Of a stretch of DNA of 53,916 nucleotides, positions 26,464 to 34,639 are shown one piece after another (within the stretch, counting starts at the first letter, position 1; each line of letters opens with the position of its first letter). The notes beneath the pieces were generated by a model. The model was not told the DNA's origin. It ran no database searches and was given only the letters and a program-made list of their open reading frames with translations. The position numbers and the translations under genes are program-made. The DNA comes from Candidatus Woesearchaeota archaeon (GTDB taxonomy: Archaea; Nanobdellota; Nanobdellia; Woesearchaeales; UBA10216), in contig JACPBS010000012.1 in NCBI GenBank assembly GCA_016180195.1, forward strand, positions 1-53,916, read 5' to 3'.

Positions 26464-28217
26464 GAGCTGGAAAAATAGCGCTTATGGCAGCATGCCTGGT
26501 TGCCCTCATCATAATCACCCCAATCACACTCACAGTTCCTCCCGGAGCGCATAACGTAAAAGGCACAGTGTACACGAGAAACGATGCACAGGCGCCCACA
26601 GGGATTCCAGTGCTCATAAACAACACAATAAACAACCAGTCCGTGCTAACCTACACAAACGGCCCCCCGCCAAAACCCGGAGCATATTCATCTACCATAA
26701 ACGGAACCGACGGAGACCTGATAGAAGTAACGTCCTGGAACATCACCCATTACGGGCTTAACAGATCCCAGCTAACTTCGACAACAACAGAATTACTGGC
26801 AATACTCAACACAAGCAAGAAGGAAACAAACCTCACCATCAACATGACAAACAATGCAACAGTAAACGCAGGCAACACATTCAATTTCACTGTAAACATA
26901 ACCATGATAGGAGTAGAAGATGGGACTGGATGCTCTGTGACCATAGGCATAAACACATCCCTAATTATCTTCACAGGCCCGGACACAAGCACGCGCAGCC
27001 TTGGAAACATACCTGCAGGCTCATTTGCATCCACTGCATGGAACCTGACTGCATTTGCGTCAGGATCCACGAACATCACCGCAAACTCAAGCTGCAACTC
27101 AGACTACCGGAATTTTGACAACGCAAACTCGAAGACAGCATACAACATAACGGTAATAGGCAGCGTGCTTCCACAAATAACCCTTGAAGCGCCAGAAAAC
27201 ATGACTAGGAAAAAAAACAACCACACCATATTCAGCTACAATGTCACGTACCAAAACTCCATAGAGAACTGCTCGCTCATAATTGATGACGCAATAAACC
27301 AGACAAATGATTCCATATCGAGAAACGCATCACAAAACTTCACGGCAGACCTTCCCATTGGCCTGTATAACTGGAGCGTAAGCTGCACGGACAGCATCAA
27401 CAAAGTGAACGGAAGCTCGGTAAAATACATAATCAACATCACAGGAAACTTCGCACCGGCGGTTTCGCAGGTTTATGCAGCGACTCCAATAGACCTCACC
27501 GCAGGCTCCACGAAGGAAATAGAATGCAATGCAACAGTCCTTGATTCAAACCTAGATGATCTGGTGCATGCAAACGCCACATTTTACGACTCAAGCTCCA
27601 CATACGGCTCGCCTGACAGCAACACCAGCCACTACTCAAATGCGAGCTGCCTTAACATATCCACGAATGGGGAAATGCACAATTTCACATGCAAGGCAAA
27701 CTTCCTGTACTATGCCTCAAATGACACATGGAAATGCAACATAACCGCAACAGACAATGAAAACATGACATCCACAGCATATGCGAACATGAGCATCAAC
27801 CAGCTTATAGCGATAGAAACCACGTCATCAACAGTTGACTTCGGAAACATAACAGTAACACAGGTATCGCAGATGCAGACAATAAACGTAACGAACCTTG
27901 GAAACATACCTGTAAACCTTTCCCTATTCGGATATGGAGGGGACAACCAGACAATATATGAGAACTATTCTCAATGGTGCCCCCATGGATTCATAGACCT
28001 CGATTTTGAAAGGTTCAGCAAGGAAGAATCAACGCCATACATCCAGATGCACAACCTAACAACGCTGCCAAAAGACTCCAACCTGACCATACAAAAAGTG
28101 ATAGACCCTTCCAATATAACAAACACGACGGGAACAACCTACTGGAGAATAAAGATACCTGCAGGAATAGGAGGAAGATGCAACGGCACGATAGTGTTCA
28201 TTGCGTCAGCAGCATGA
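26460..28217 (+). CDS. Secreted Ig-like surface protein, paralogous in its C-terminal half to the protein at 6847
   Basis: A 585-residue protein. A signal peptide (ALMACLVALIIITPITLTVP) precedes a carboxypeptidase-regulatory-like domain (VKGTVYTRNDAQAPTGIPVL, GAYSSTINGTDGDLIEVTSW), a NEW3-like or CARDB-like region, an Ig-like module (IENCSLIIDDAINQ, GLYNWSVSCTD), and a C-terminal half of about 260 residues. The last part has IECNATV, WKCNITATD, VDFGNITVTQVSQ, INVTNLGNIPVNLSLFGYGG and the terminal GGRCNGTIVFIAS. These match the protein at 6847 block by block. No membrane anchor follows. Both ends overlap their neighbours by ATGA. Confidence 0.83.
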   Translation: MRAGKIALMAACLVALIIITPITLTVPPGAHNVKGTVYTRNDAQAPTGIPVLINNTINNQSVLTYTNGPPPKPGAYSSTINGTDGDLIEVTSWNITHYGLNRSQLTSTTTELLAILNTSKKETNLTINMTNNATVNAGNTFNFTVNITMIGVEDGTGCSVTIGINTSLIIFTGPDTSTRSLGNIPAGSFASTAWNLTAFASGSTNITANSSCNSDYRNFDNANSKTAYNITVIGSVLPQITLEAPENMTRKKNNHTIFSYNVTYQNSIENCSLIIDDAINQTNDSISRNASQNFTADLPIGLYNWSVSCTDSINKVNGSSVKYIINITGNFAPAVSQVYAATPIDLTAGSTKEIECNATVLDSNLDDLVHANATFYDSSSTYGSPDSNTSHYSNASCLNISTNGEMHNFTCKANFLYYASNDTWKCNITATDNENMTSTAYANMSINQLIAIETTSSTVDFGNITVTQVSQMQTINVTNLGNIPVNLSLFGYGGDNQTIYENYSQWCPHGFIDLDFERFSKEESTPYIQMHNLTTLPKDSNLTIQKVIDPSNITNTTGTTYWRIKIPAGIGGRCNGTIVFIASAA

Positions 28218-29260
28218 AAAAAACCACCTGCCTCGCAGCCGCTCTCTTGCTTTCACTTTACATAGCATCAGCAATTGAGTTCAACATAACAGGCACATGC
28301 CCGCCTAAAGGATGCATCTCATCCACGGAAACAGAATGGAACATCACCCTTTACAATTTCGGGTCCAGCCCTGCTGAAATCAGGGAGATCGGCATCAAGG
28401 AGGCACAGACAGGCATGATGTTGGGAAAATACAACCTAACCACCAATGTAATGCCCAATCGCCCCATAACAGCAGGGGTCACGGGCGTAATTCCGAACTA
28501 TACAGGGATGCGAAACCTGACCTACAATGTCTGCTTCATATTCGGAGTCTCGCTAAGCAACAGGGTAATAGAGGATGTATACGTGGGCGAGGAGAGGTAT
28601 TACTGCGAAAAGAAGAACTTTTCCCTGGCAGTAATCGAATGTGAACGCAACCCTGACTGCCTCAGAGACCATAAATGCATGCAAAACACATGCGTGGCAC
28701 TCAACTGCACTCCATGCCAATACATACAAAACCAATCATGCCTGAACTACGAATGCTGCTCAGACGAGGAATGCGGAACGGACATGCAATGCAGGTCCAA
28801 CACATGCAGAAAGCTAAAATGCAATGAAATAGAATCGGCAAAAAACCACACATGCGTCCCATTGGACTGCAAGCCACATGAAAAATCACTAAACAACTCG
28901 TGCGTTGATGCCGGATGCAGGGATGACGAGATATACAATGGAAACTGCACAAAACTGGGATGCATGAAAGACGAGTACGCAAAATCCCACCAATGCATCA
29001 AGCTAAACTGCTCCGATGACGAGGCCTATGGAAACAGTACATGCATTACACTCTCATGCGGGGAAAATGAGACAACCGCAAACCATACATGCAGGAAGAT
29101 AACATGCCCCTTCTACTCCAAGATCTCGGAAAAGAAGTGCAGGTTCAACAGCAACTTTATATTCCTGTCAATAGAACCATTTGCAATAGCGGCAGCGGCC
29201 CTGCTTATAATAATGATGGTAAAAAAATATAAATTGAACAAAAGCAGGGATAAAAAATGA
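28214..29260 (+). CDS. Membrane-anchored surface protein with a tandem cysteine repeat
   Basis: ATG 28214 overlaps the previous stop as ATGA and starts a good signal peptide (LAAALLLSLYIASA); an earlier start at 28178 would spoil it. The first 120 residues are a beta domain (ITGTCPPKGC). Residues about 140-310 are Cys-rich: a CxxxxxCLRDHKC cluster, then about six consecutive units of roughly 16 residues of the form L-C-(x)4-E-(x)4-N-x-(S/T)-C-xx. Many of the second cysteines directly follow sequons. A single membrane helix (FAIAAAALLIIMMV) and a basic tail end the protein. The repeat would give a disulfide-rich stalk; no known domain is recognised with certainty. Confidence 0.8.
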   Translation: MKKTTCLAAALLLSLYIASAIEFNITGTCPPKGCISSTETEWNITLYNFGSSPAEIREIGIKEAQTGMMLGKYNLTTNVMPNRPITAGVTGVIPNYTGMRNLTYNVCFIFGVSLSNRVIEDVYVGEERYYCEKKNFSLAVIECERNPDCLRDHKCMQNTCVALNCTPCQYIQNQSCLNYECCSDEECGTDMQCRSNTCRKLKCNEIESAKNHTCVPLDCKPHEKSLNNSCVDAGCRDDEIYNGNCTKLGCMKDEYAKSHQCIKLNCSDDEAYGNSTCITLSCGENETTANHTCRKITCPFYSKISEKKCRFNSNFIFLSIEPFAIAAAALLIIMMVKKYKLNKSRDKK

Positions 29261-30423
29261 GAATAAAAACGCTGATAACTATCCTGATTATCATTGCTGC
29301 TTCATCAACAATGGCCGATGCGGTAAGCATAGGGGTAAGCCCGGGAAGGGTTGACTTCAAGGGGATGCTAAAGGGAGGATATGCTGAAAGCACGGTCACA
29401 ATAAGCACAAACTCCCCGCAGCAGATAATAACCTCTATAAAGACTGAAGGCGAGGTAAAGGACTGGATACAGTTCGAGCCAAACCAGACAAGGTTTGCAC
29501 TTTCCTCATCAGAACCTTACAGGCTCAAGATAATCGCGAGGCCTCCAAAGGACATAAAAAACTCATCCTACAGTGGCTCAATATACTTCATGACCGAAGG
29601 ATTCGGAAACCTGACAACAAGGGCAGGGGGAATAATAAGGACAGGGGTAAAGCTCCTTGTAGAGGTCGAAACAACAGGCCAGGAAAGGATATCATGCTCT
29701 GCAAGCAGCATAAAGGTATCTGATGCAGAGCATAAGGAGCCAATAACCGTGACATCCACAATAAGGAACACTGGAAATGTGAAGATAAGACCTGAATTCG
29801 ACTTAACCATAATGGACATGAGTGGAAAAAAGCTCATGCAAAAATCAATAATCTCAGATGAGGTTTCCCCAACAGCAGAAAGAACAGTATCAGCCTCCAC
29901 CACAAACCAGCTCGAACCAAGCCAGTACATGGCAGAGATCCTGATAAAGCCGTGTTCCACACTAAAAACAGAAACATTCGACATTGTCGAAAAGGGCACA
30001 ATCTCAGACAAAGGCGACCTGACAAGCATAACAAACAAGGCATGGGCTTATGTGAATGAAAACATAGCCATAAAGGCATCATTCATAAACCTGGGAGGCA
30101 GGCCGGTATCAGCACAGTTCAAAGGGCAAATAAACCGGGAAGGAAAGCTGGTGGAGAACATACAGAGTGATGAGATAACTGCAATGCCCGGCCAGCCAGT
30201 AGACCTGGCCATGCAGTTCATCCCGCAAGAGCCCGGAAGATATACCATAACTGGGAGGGCAATTTACAACAAGAAAGTTACCACAGAAAGAAGCAACATA
30301 ATCAACATCAATCAAATGCCTGAAACCAAAAAAGAGGGGTTCGACTTCCTTCCACTGGCACTATACATAATGATCATTGCCATGGTAATACTTGCAGTAA
30401 GGAAAATAAGGAGGCGTAATTAA
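29257..30423 (+). CDS. Membrane-anchored surface protein with immunoglobulin-like domains
   Basis: A 388-residue protein beginning at an ATGA overlap. Signal peptide (LITILIIIAASSTMADA), then a PapD/MSP-like beta domain (SIGVSPGRVDFKGMLKGGYA, SGSIYFMTEGFGN), a second beta domain with STIRNTGNVKIRPEFDLTI, a third with ASFINLGGRPVSAQFKGQI, and a C-terminal helix (LPLALYIMIIAMVILAV) followed by KIRRR. The pattern resembles archaeal S-layer-associated or COG1361-type proteins. It is the last gene of the long operon and meets the convergent regulator gene at 30420 with four bases of overlap. Confidence 0.8.
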   Translation: MRIKTLITILIIIAASSTMADAVSIGVSPGRVDFKGMLKGGYAESTVTISTNSPQQIITSIKTEGEVKDWIQFEPNQTRFALSSSEPYRLKIIARPPKDIKNSSYSGSIYFMTEGFGNLTTRAGGIIRTGVKLLVEVETTGQERISCSASSIKVSDAEHKEPITVTSTIRNTGNVKIRPEFDLTIMDMSGKKLMQKSIISDEVSPTAERTVSASTTNQLEPSQYMAEILIKPCSTLKTETFDIVEKGTISDKGDLTSITNKAWAYVNENIAIKASFINLGGRPVSAQFKGQINREGKLVENIQSDEITAMPGQPVDLAMQFIPQEPGRYTITGRAIYNKKVTTERSNIININQMPETKKEGFDFLPLALYIMIIAMVILAVRKIRRRN

Positions 30424-30794
30424 GCCCTAAGCTTCTTCCTGCCCAAATACTCCGCCCACTTATAACCTATTCTCAACATCTGGTTCTGGAAATCATCCGA
30501 AAGCCTGTAAGTCTTCTTATACAAGTCATAGTCAATCATCCCCATTCCCCTGAGCGGGGCAAGTATGCGGTCATAAAACTGCCTCTTATTATATGAAAGC
30601 CTGACTAGCTTCCCCTTGAAACCGGGCTCATCAATCTCTGCCTGAAGGCTTCCATCATGGAGAGTTGTTGCAATTTGCGACATCTCATTCCTCGTTATTT
30701 CCCCACCCTTACTCTTCATGGCATCAACCAGGACAGAAGCAACTATCTTCTGCTGCTTGGTGGAGAAAACAATCTCGAACAAGTCATCCGGCAT
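30420..30794 (-). CDS. Winged-helix-like regulator
   Basis: A 124-residue cytosolic protein on the opposite strand. The middle contains a helix-turn-helix-like run (EITRNEMSQIATTLHDGSLQ) and a second helical part (YNKRQFYDRILAPLRGMGMI, then DYDLYKKTYRLSDDF), which resembles a winged helix with a wing ending in the YRLSD strand. There is no sensor domain. It is divergent from the glycosyltransferase gene at 30982, with 187 bases between them holding promoters in both directions, so it may control the sugar genes. It converges with the end of the surface operon. Family unknown to me. Confidence 0.7.
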   Translation of the reverse strand: MPDDLFEIVFSTKQQKIVASVLVDAMKSKGGEITRNEMSQIATTLHDGSLQAEIDEPGFKGKLVRLSYNKRQFYDRILAPLRGMGMIDYDLYKKTYRLSDDFQNQMLRIGYKWAEYLGRKKLRA

Positions 30795-30928
30795 ATTAAA
30801 CCTGTCAAAAAGTATAATCTTAACACATCCCCCTGGATCACATAAACGTATTTTAGTATATAAATGTTATCATAAACCCGATTCATGCTTCCTGAAGCGA
30901 TAGATCGTTTTCCATCAAAGAATAAAAA

Positions 30929-30942
30929 AGAATACTTTATAT
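30929..30942 (+). promoter_or_regulatory. TATA-like box of the sugar operon
   Basis: ATACTTTATATATC lies about 45 bases before the ATG at 30982. A second AT-rich TTATATAAA follows at 30946-30954, and AAGGGGAAATC provides a ribosome binding site. On the other strand a TATA-like box near 30853-30865 would serve the regulator gene at 30794. Confidence 0.45.
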
Positions 30943-30981
30943 ATCGGTTATATAAAAAAAAGGTATCAAAAAGGGGAAATC

Positions 30982-32181
30982 ATGAAGGTACTAATGTTTG
31001 GTTGGGAATTCCCGCCAAATAATACGGGGGGGCTTGGTACAGCCTGCTATGGACTAACAAAAGCCTTAAGCAGGCTCGGCATAGAAATAACTCTGGTCTT
31101 GCCCACAGCAGAAAATGTATGCCCTGATTTTCTAAAAGTAAGGGGCACGAACATGAAAGTGAGGAAGATAGTATCCTCGCTAACACCATACATGAGCCCA
31201 AGCCAGTATTCTACGGTATATCATTCAAAAAACCAGCTGTACGGAAGAACACTGATAGACGAGGTGATGCGATACTCTGAGGCAGCCGAGTCAATAGCCC
31301 TTGAGGAAGATTTTGATGTTATACACTGCCATGACTGGCTCACCTATGAAGCAGGAATAAGGGCGAAGATGCTCACCGGAAAACCGCTGATAGCGCATGT
31401 CCATGCAACAGAATTTGACAGAACAGGCGGATTAAGCGTCAACCAACTCGTTTATGATGTTGAAAGAAGAGGGATGGAACATGCGGATGCGATAATAGCA
31501 GTCAGCAATTACACAAAAAACAAGATAATCCAGCATTACGGAATAACGCCTGAAAAAATCATAGTGGTCCATAACGCAGTGGATAAGGAATCGAGCGTCC
31601 AAAACCTCAATTTCGCACTAAAAAACCATTCAAAGATAGTTCTCTTCCTTGGAAGAGTTACCTTGCAGAAAGGCCCTGACTACTTCCTATATGCTGCAAG
31701 AAAGGTCCTCGATGTTGAGAACAACACCAAGTTCGTGATGGCGGGAACAGGTGACATGGAACCATACATCATCGGAAAGGCAATCGAGATGGGCATGCAT
31801 GACAAGGTTATCTTCACAGGGTTCCTCAAAGGGGAGCAGATAGACATGATATACAGAATGGCGGATGTATACGTCATGCCGTCGGTCAGCGAGCCATTCG
31901 GGATAACCGCGCTGGAAGCAATAAAAAACGGTACACCCATAATAATATCTAAAAACTCAGGGGTTTCAGAGATAGTGACACACTGCCTCAAGGTTGACTT
32001 CTGGGATATCAACCAGCTTGCCAACAAGATAGTCGGGGTCCTGAGGTACAAGGAGCTGCCTGAGATGATGTCACAAAATGCAGGGAAAGAGCTGACAAGG
32101 ATAACATGGGAAAACTCAGCAGTCAAATGCGCCAGACTATACAACGATCTTCTTAAAAAGACAGAAGTGAGAGCATGGTAA
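30982..32181 (+). CDS. Glycosyltransferase of the GT4/GT5 (glycogen synthase-like) type
   Basis: A 399-residue GT-B enzyme. The N-terminus MKVLMFGWEFPPNNTGGLGT carries the GGLG nucleotide-sugar loop typical of glycogen or starch synthases. IHCHDW and AHVHATEFDR are in the N-terminal Rossmann half. The C-terminal half has FLGRVTLQKGPDYF and SEPFGITALEAIKNGTPII, the E-x7-E donor-binding motif. It likely moves glucose from a nucleotide sugar to an alpha-glucan, but a trehalose- or glycan-forming role cannot be excluded. Its stop overlaps the start of the GH57 gene by seven bases, so the two act in one pathway. Confidence 0.85.
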   Translation: MKVLMFGWEFPPNNTGGLGTACYGLTKALSRLGIEITLVLPTAENVCPDFLKVRGTNMKVRKIVSSLTPYMSPSQYSTVYHSKNQLYGRTLIDEVMRYSEAAESIALEEDFDVIHCHDWLTYEAGIRAKMLTGKPLIAHVHATEFDRTGGLSVNQLVYDVERRGMEHADAIIAVSNYTKNKIIQHYGITPEKIIVVHNAVDKESSVQNLNFALKNHSKIVLFLGRVTLQKGPDYFLYAARKVLDVENNTKFVMAGTGDMEPYIIGKAIEMGMHDKVIFTGFLKGEQIDMIYRMADVYVMPSVSEPFGITALEAIKNGTPIIISKNSGVSEIVTHCLKVDFWDINQLANKIVGVLRYKELPEMMSQNAGKELTRITWENSAVKCARLYNDLLKKTEVRAW

Positions 32182-33365
32182 GCGTCTGCCTCTACTTCCA
32201 GGTACACCAGCCCTACAGGATCAGGAACTTCACTGTTTTTGACATAGGAAACAGGGCAGGTTATTTTGATGATGAGAAAAACACAACCATCCTCAAAAGG
32301 GTGGCAAGCAAATGCTATCTCCCTTCAAACAAAGTGATTCTTGAGCTCCTCGACACGCACCCTGAATTCAAGGCAAGCTTCTCACTATCAGGCACAGTAC
32401 TGGAGCAGCTTGAAAAAAATGCGCCAGAAGCCCTCGATTCATTCAAGGAGCTCGCAAAGACAGGCAGGGTTGAGTTACTGGATGAAACATACTACCATTC
32501 ACTTGCCTTCATATACTCCAAGAAAGAATTCCAGGACCAGGTCAAGATGCACAGCTCCAAGATAAGGAAGATGTTTGGAAAGACCCCTACAGTATTCCGG
32601 AACACAGAGCTAATATACAACAATGAAATCGCTAACTTTGTTGAAAAAATGGGGTATAAAGGGGTTATTGCAGAAGGGGCAGACCACATACTGGGATGGA
32701 GAAGCCCTAACTTCCTGTACAGGCCGAAAACAGCAGCGAATGGAATGAAACTTCTCCTTAAGAACTACAAGCTTTCAGATGATGTGGCGTTCAGGTTCTC
32801 AGAAAGAAGCTGGTCTGAATGGCCGCTGACCGCGGACAAGTTTGCCAGTTGGGTAAGCGCGATCAACGGAAACGGAGTCTGCGCAAATCTCTTCATGGAC
32901 TACGAGACCTTTGGCGAGCACCAATGGGAGGAAACAGGAATATTTAACTTCCTGAGGCACATGCCTGGAGAAATACTCAAGCACCCTGACAACGACTTCA
33001 GGACCCCGGGAGAGCTTGTTGGCCTGCATGAGCCTGTAGGAGAGATGGACATCCATAACCTGATCTCGTGGGCTGATATTGAAAGGGACCTGAGTGCATG
33101 GCTCGGGAACAGCATGCAGCATGCAGCAATAAGGGAACTATACGGCATGGAACAGGAGATAAAGGAAAGCGGAGACCAGGATCTTTTGGAGGAATGGAGA
33201 AGGCTTCAGACAAGCGACCATTTCTACTACATGTGCACAAAATGGTTCTCTGACGGGGATGTCCACAAGTACTTCAATCCATATGACAGCCCCTATGACG
33301 CGTTCATTTCATACATGAACATAATCAACGACCTCAAGATAAGGCTAAAAACGAAAAAAATATAA
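32175..33365 (+). CDS. Glycoside hydrolase family 57 enzyme (alpha-amylase or glucanotransferase type)
   Basis: A 396-residue cytosolic protein with the GH57 regions in order: HQP near residue 11, GTVLEQL near 75, ETYYHS near 110, FRNTELIY with the expected Glu nucleophile near 145, and MDYETFGEH with the expected Asp acid near 241. The length suits a short intracellular GH57 amylase. It overlaps the glycosyltransferase gene. Together they suggest synthesis and trimming of an alpha-glucan store. Substrate cannot be read from sequence alone. Confidence 0.88.
   Translation: MVSVCLYFQVHQPYRIRNFTVFDIGNRAGYFDDEKNTTILKRVASKCYLPSNKVILELLDTHPEFKASFSLSGTVLEQLEKNAPEALDSFKELAKTGRVELLDETYYHSLAFIYSKKEFQDQVKMHSSKIRKMFGKTPTVFRNTELIYNNEIANFVEKMGYKGVIAEGADHILGWRSPNFLYRPKTAANGMKLLLKNYKLSDDVAFRFSERSWSEWPLTADKFASWVSAINGNGVCANLFMDYETFGEHQWEETGIFNFLRHMPGEILKHPDNDFRTPGELVGLHEPVGEMDIHNLISWADIERDLSAWLGNSMQHAAIRELYGMEQEIKESGDQDLLEEWRRLQTSDHFYYMCTKWFSDGDVHKYFNPYDSPYDAFISYMNIINDLKIRLKTKKI
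33353..33364 (+). promoter_or_regulatory. TATA-like box for the DUF5752-like gene
   Basis: AAAAAAATATAA at the end of the GH57 gene lies about 40 bases before the ATG at 33400. CAGGGGTGAT between them is a good ribosome binding site. Confidence 0.4.
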
Positions 33366-33399
33366 ATCTAAATCGAGAAAAATACAGGGGTGATATTTG

Positions 33400-33705
33400 A
33401 TGAAAAAGATAAATGGGGAACACGCCAAAAAGATGCTTTCTGAATGCAGGCCAGAATACAGCTTCTGGATAAACAACGGTCCCATAGTCAAAAGCCTGAA
33501 CGAGCTTTCATCAGGCCTGAAAGGCATAACAGATGTCCAATTCACACATCACCTGAACAAGGAAAAGAATGACTTCTCAAAATGGGTGAATGACGTGATA
33601 GGAGATGCAGAACTTGCGGAAGACCTGAAAAAAGTCAAAACAAAGACTGCTGCCATCAAGAAAATAAATGAAAGGCTTGAGATGCTGAAAAAAACAGCCT
33701 GCTAA
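33400..33705 (+). CDS. DUF5752-like small protein linked to the sugar genes
   Basis: ATG 33400 follows AGGGGTGAT at good spacing; a TTG one codon earlier is less likely. The 101-residue cytosolic protein contains FWINNGPIVKSLNELSSGL, HHLNKEKNDFSKWVNDVIGD, AELAEDLKK and INERLE. I associate this pattern with DUF5752 proteins, which I recall seeing beside GH57 enzymes in archaea. The C-terminal domain of the protein at 2168 is a divergent relative. Helical, no catalytic motif seen. A regulatory or carbohydrate-related role is inferred only from position. Confidence 0.78.
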   Translation: MKKINGEHAKKMLSECRPEYSFWINNGPIVKSLNELSSGLKGITDVQFTHHLNKEKNDFSKWVNDVIGDAELAEDLKKVKTKTAAIKKINERLEMLKKTAC

Positions 33706-33733
33706 TTATAATAAATTTCGCCAAGGTTTAAAA

Positions 33734-33795
33734 CCTCGCACGATAAAAACCCCGGCCTTTAGGCCTTGGGATTAGTGCGGTTTTTATTATTTTAA
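33734..33795 (+). terminator. Nested hairpin terminator after the sugar operon
   Basis: CCTCGCAC pairs with GTGCGG on the outside. Inside, CCCCGGCC and GGCCTTGGG pair around a TTTA tetraloop. A T-rich run (GGTTTTTATTATTTT) follows. This fits a terminator for the genes ending at 33705. The GGCC-TTTA-GGCC core resembles hairpins in the repeats at 45598 and 48511. Confidence 0.6.
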
Positions 33796-33841
33796 TAAAA
33801 AAAAGAAAAAGGATAAAAAATCAGGATAAATAAGAATCAAA

Positions 33842-34006
33842 TCAGTAGCTTGATTTCTTCTTCCTGTAGCAATCCCTGCAGTAGACTGGCCTGCCGTCTG
33901 CCGGCTTAAAAGGCACCTGTGTGTCAACACCGCAGTCTGAGCACTTAGCGTTGTGCATCTCTCTCTGTTGGAAGCCCATTCCGCCTCCCTTGTTTCCGAA
34001 TCCCAT
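33842..34006 (-). CDS. Small zinc-ribbon protein (54 residues)
   Basis: Too short for ordinary gene calling but convincing. GGAGGAATATAAG precedes the ATG. The product starts MGFGNKGGGMGFQQREMHNA and has a CSDCG pair and a VYCRDC pair separated by VPFKPADGRP. The pattern CxxCG, VPFxP, P-VYCxxC(F/Y) is known from small zinc-ribbon proteins common in small-genome archaea and bacteria. Function is unknown; nucleic-acid binding is usual for such ribbons. It stands alone on this strand, convergent with the sugar operon terminator. Confidence 0.8.
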   Translation of the reverse strand: MGFGNKGGGMGFQQREMHNAKCSDCGVDTQVPFKPADGRPVYCRDCYRKKKSSY

Positions 34007-34111
34007 CTTATATTCCTCCTTATACTAATTTCCAACATGCTAATGCATATTGGCATTGCTTTATAAGAAAAAGACCTTATAAAACAACTTAGGGAAAGCA
34101 ACAGACTATAC

Positions 34112-34217
34112 TATATAAATTTTATGTTCCTAGTTCCTACGCCACCCCGGATGGGGCAAAGGCGTCGCACCATCTGATTCGATTCAAAAGTGTCTAGTGG
34201 GATAGCACAGTTCCCTT
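34112..34217 (+). ncRNA. Possible small RNA before the MIP18-family gene
   Basis: A good TATA-like box (TATATAAAT at 34112) would start transcription near 34139, over 110 bases before the next coding start, which has its own TATA box at 34224. The stretch between has a nested hairpin (ACGCC and GGCGT outside, CCCC and GGGG around GGAT inside) and a 3' side with CACAGTT, which could be an ACA box. It has higher GC than its surroundings and no reading frame. An H/ACA-type guide RNA is one possibility, but the fold is not clear. Confidence 0.3.
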
Positions 34218-34223
34218 TCGTTA

Positions 34224-34234
34224 AAATATATAAA
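34224..34234 (+). promoter_or_regulatory. TATA-like box, leaderless start of the MIP18-family gene
   Basis: AAATATATAAA is centred about 28 bases before the ATG at 34257, so the transcript probably begins at the start codon. No ribosome binding site is present. Confidence 0.55.
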
Positions 34235-34256
34235 TCAGCTTGGATACCGATGCCTG

Positions 34257-34541
34257 ATGGAAAAGCAGATAATCAATGCGCTAAAAACATGCTATGATCC
34301 TGAACTTAACATAGATGTATGGACTCTTGGCCTAATCTATTCTGTAAAGCATTCAGGCGGAACAGCGCACATAAAGATGACATTCACAACTCCATTCTGC
34401 CCTTATGCTGAAACACTACTCCAGGAAATTGAAAACAAGGTAAAGTCCATAAAGGGGATCAGAAAGGTAAGCATAGATGTGGTTTTCAGCCCGCCATGGC
34501 AGCCTTCAGATGAGCTAAAGGCAATGTTAGGACTAATATGA
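34257..34541 (+). CDS. MIP18/DUF59 family protein (iron-sulfur cluster assembly or metal-cofactor maturation)
   Basis: A 94-residue protein with the family marks YDPELNIDVWTLGLIY, MTFTTPFCPYAETL and DVVFSPPWQPSDE. The Cys in TPFCP is the conserved residue of PaaD/SufT/MIP18-type proteins that help build or transfer Fe-S clusters. Full length for the family. It is monocistronic, with a leaderless promoter and 299 bases before the FtsZ start. Confidence 0.88.
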   Translation: MEKQIINALKTCYDPELNIDVWTLGLIYSVKHSGGTAHIKMTFTTPFCPYAETLLQEIENKVKSIKGIRKVSIDVVFSPPWQPSDELKAMLGLI

Positions 34542-34639
34542 ACTGCACTATATGTTTCTCGACATATATTTCTTATTCCAGAAATATTTAAATATTAACA
34601 CATTGAAAGATAACAAAATTTCGATTAAAAATTAGTTAA

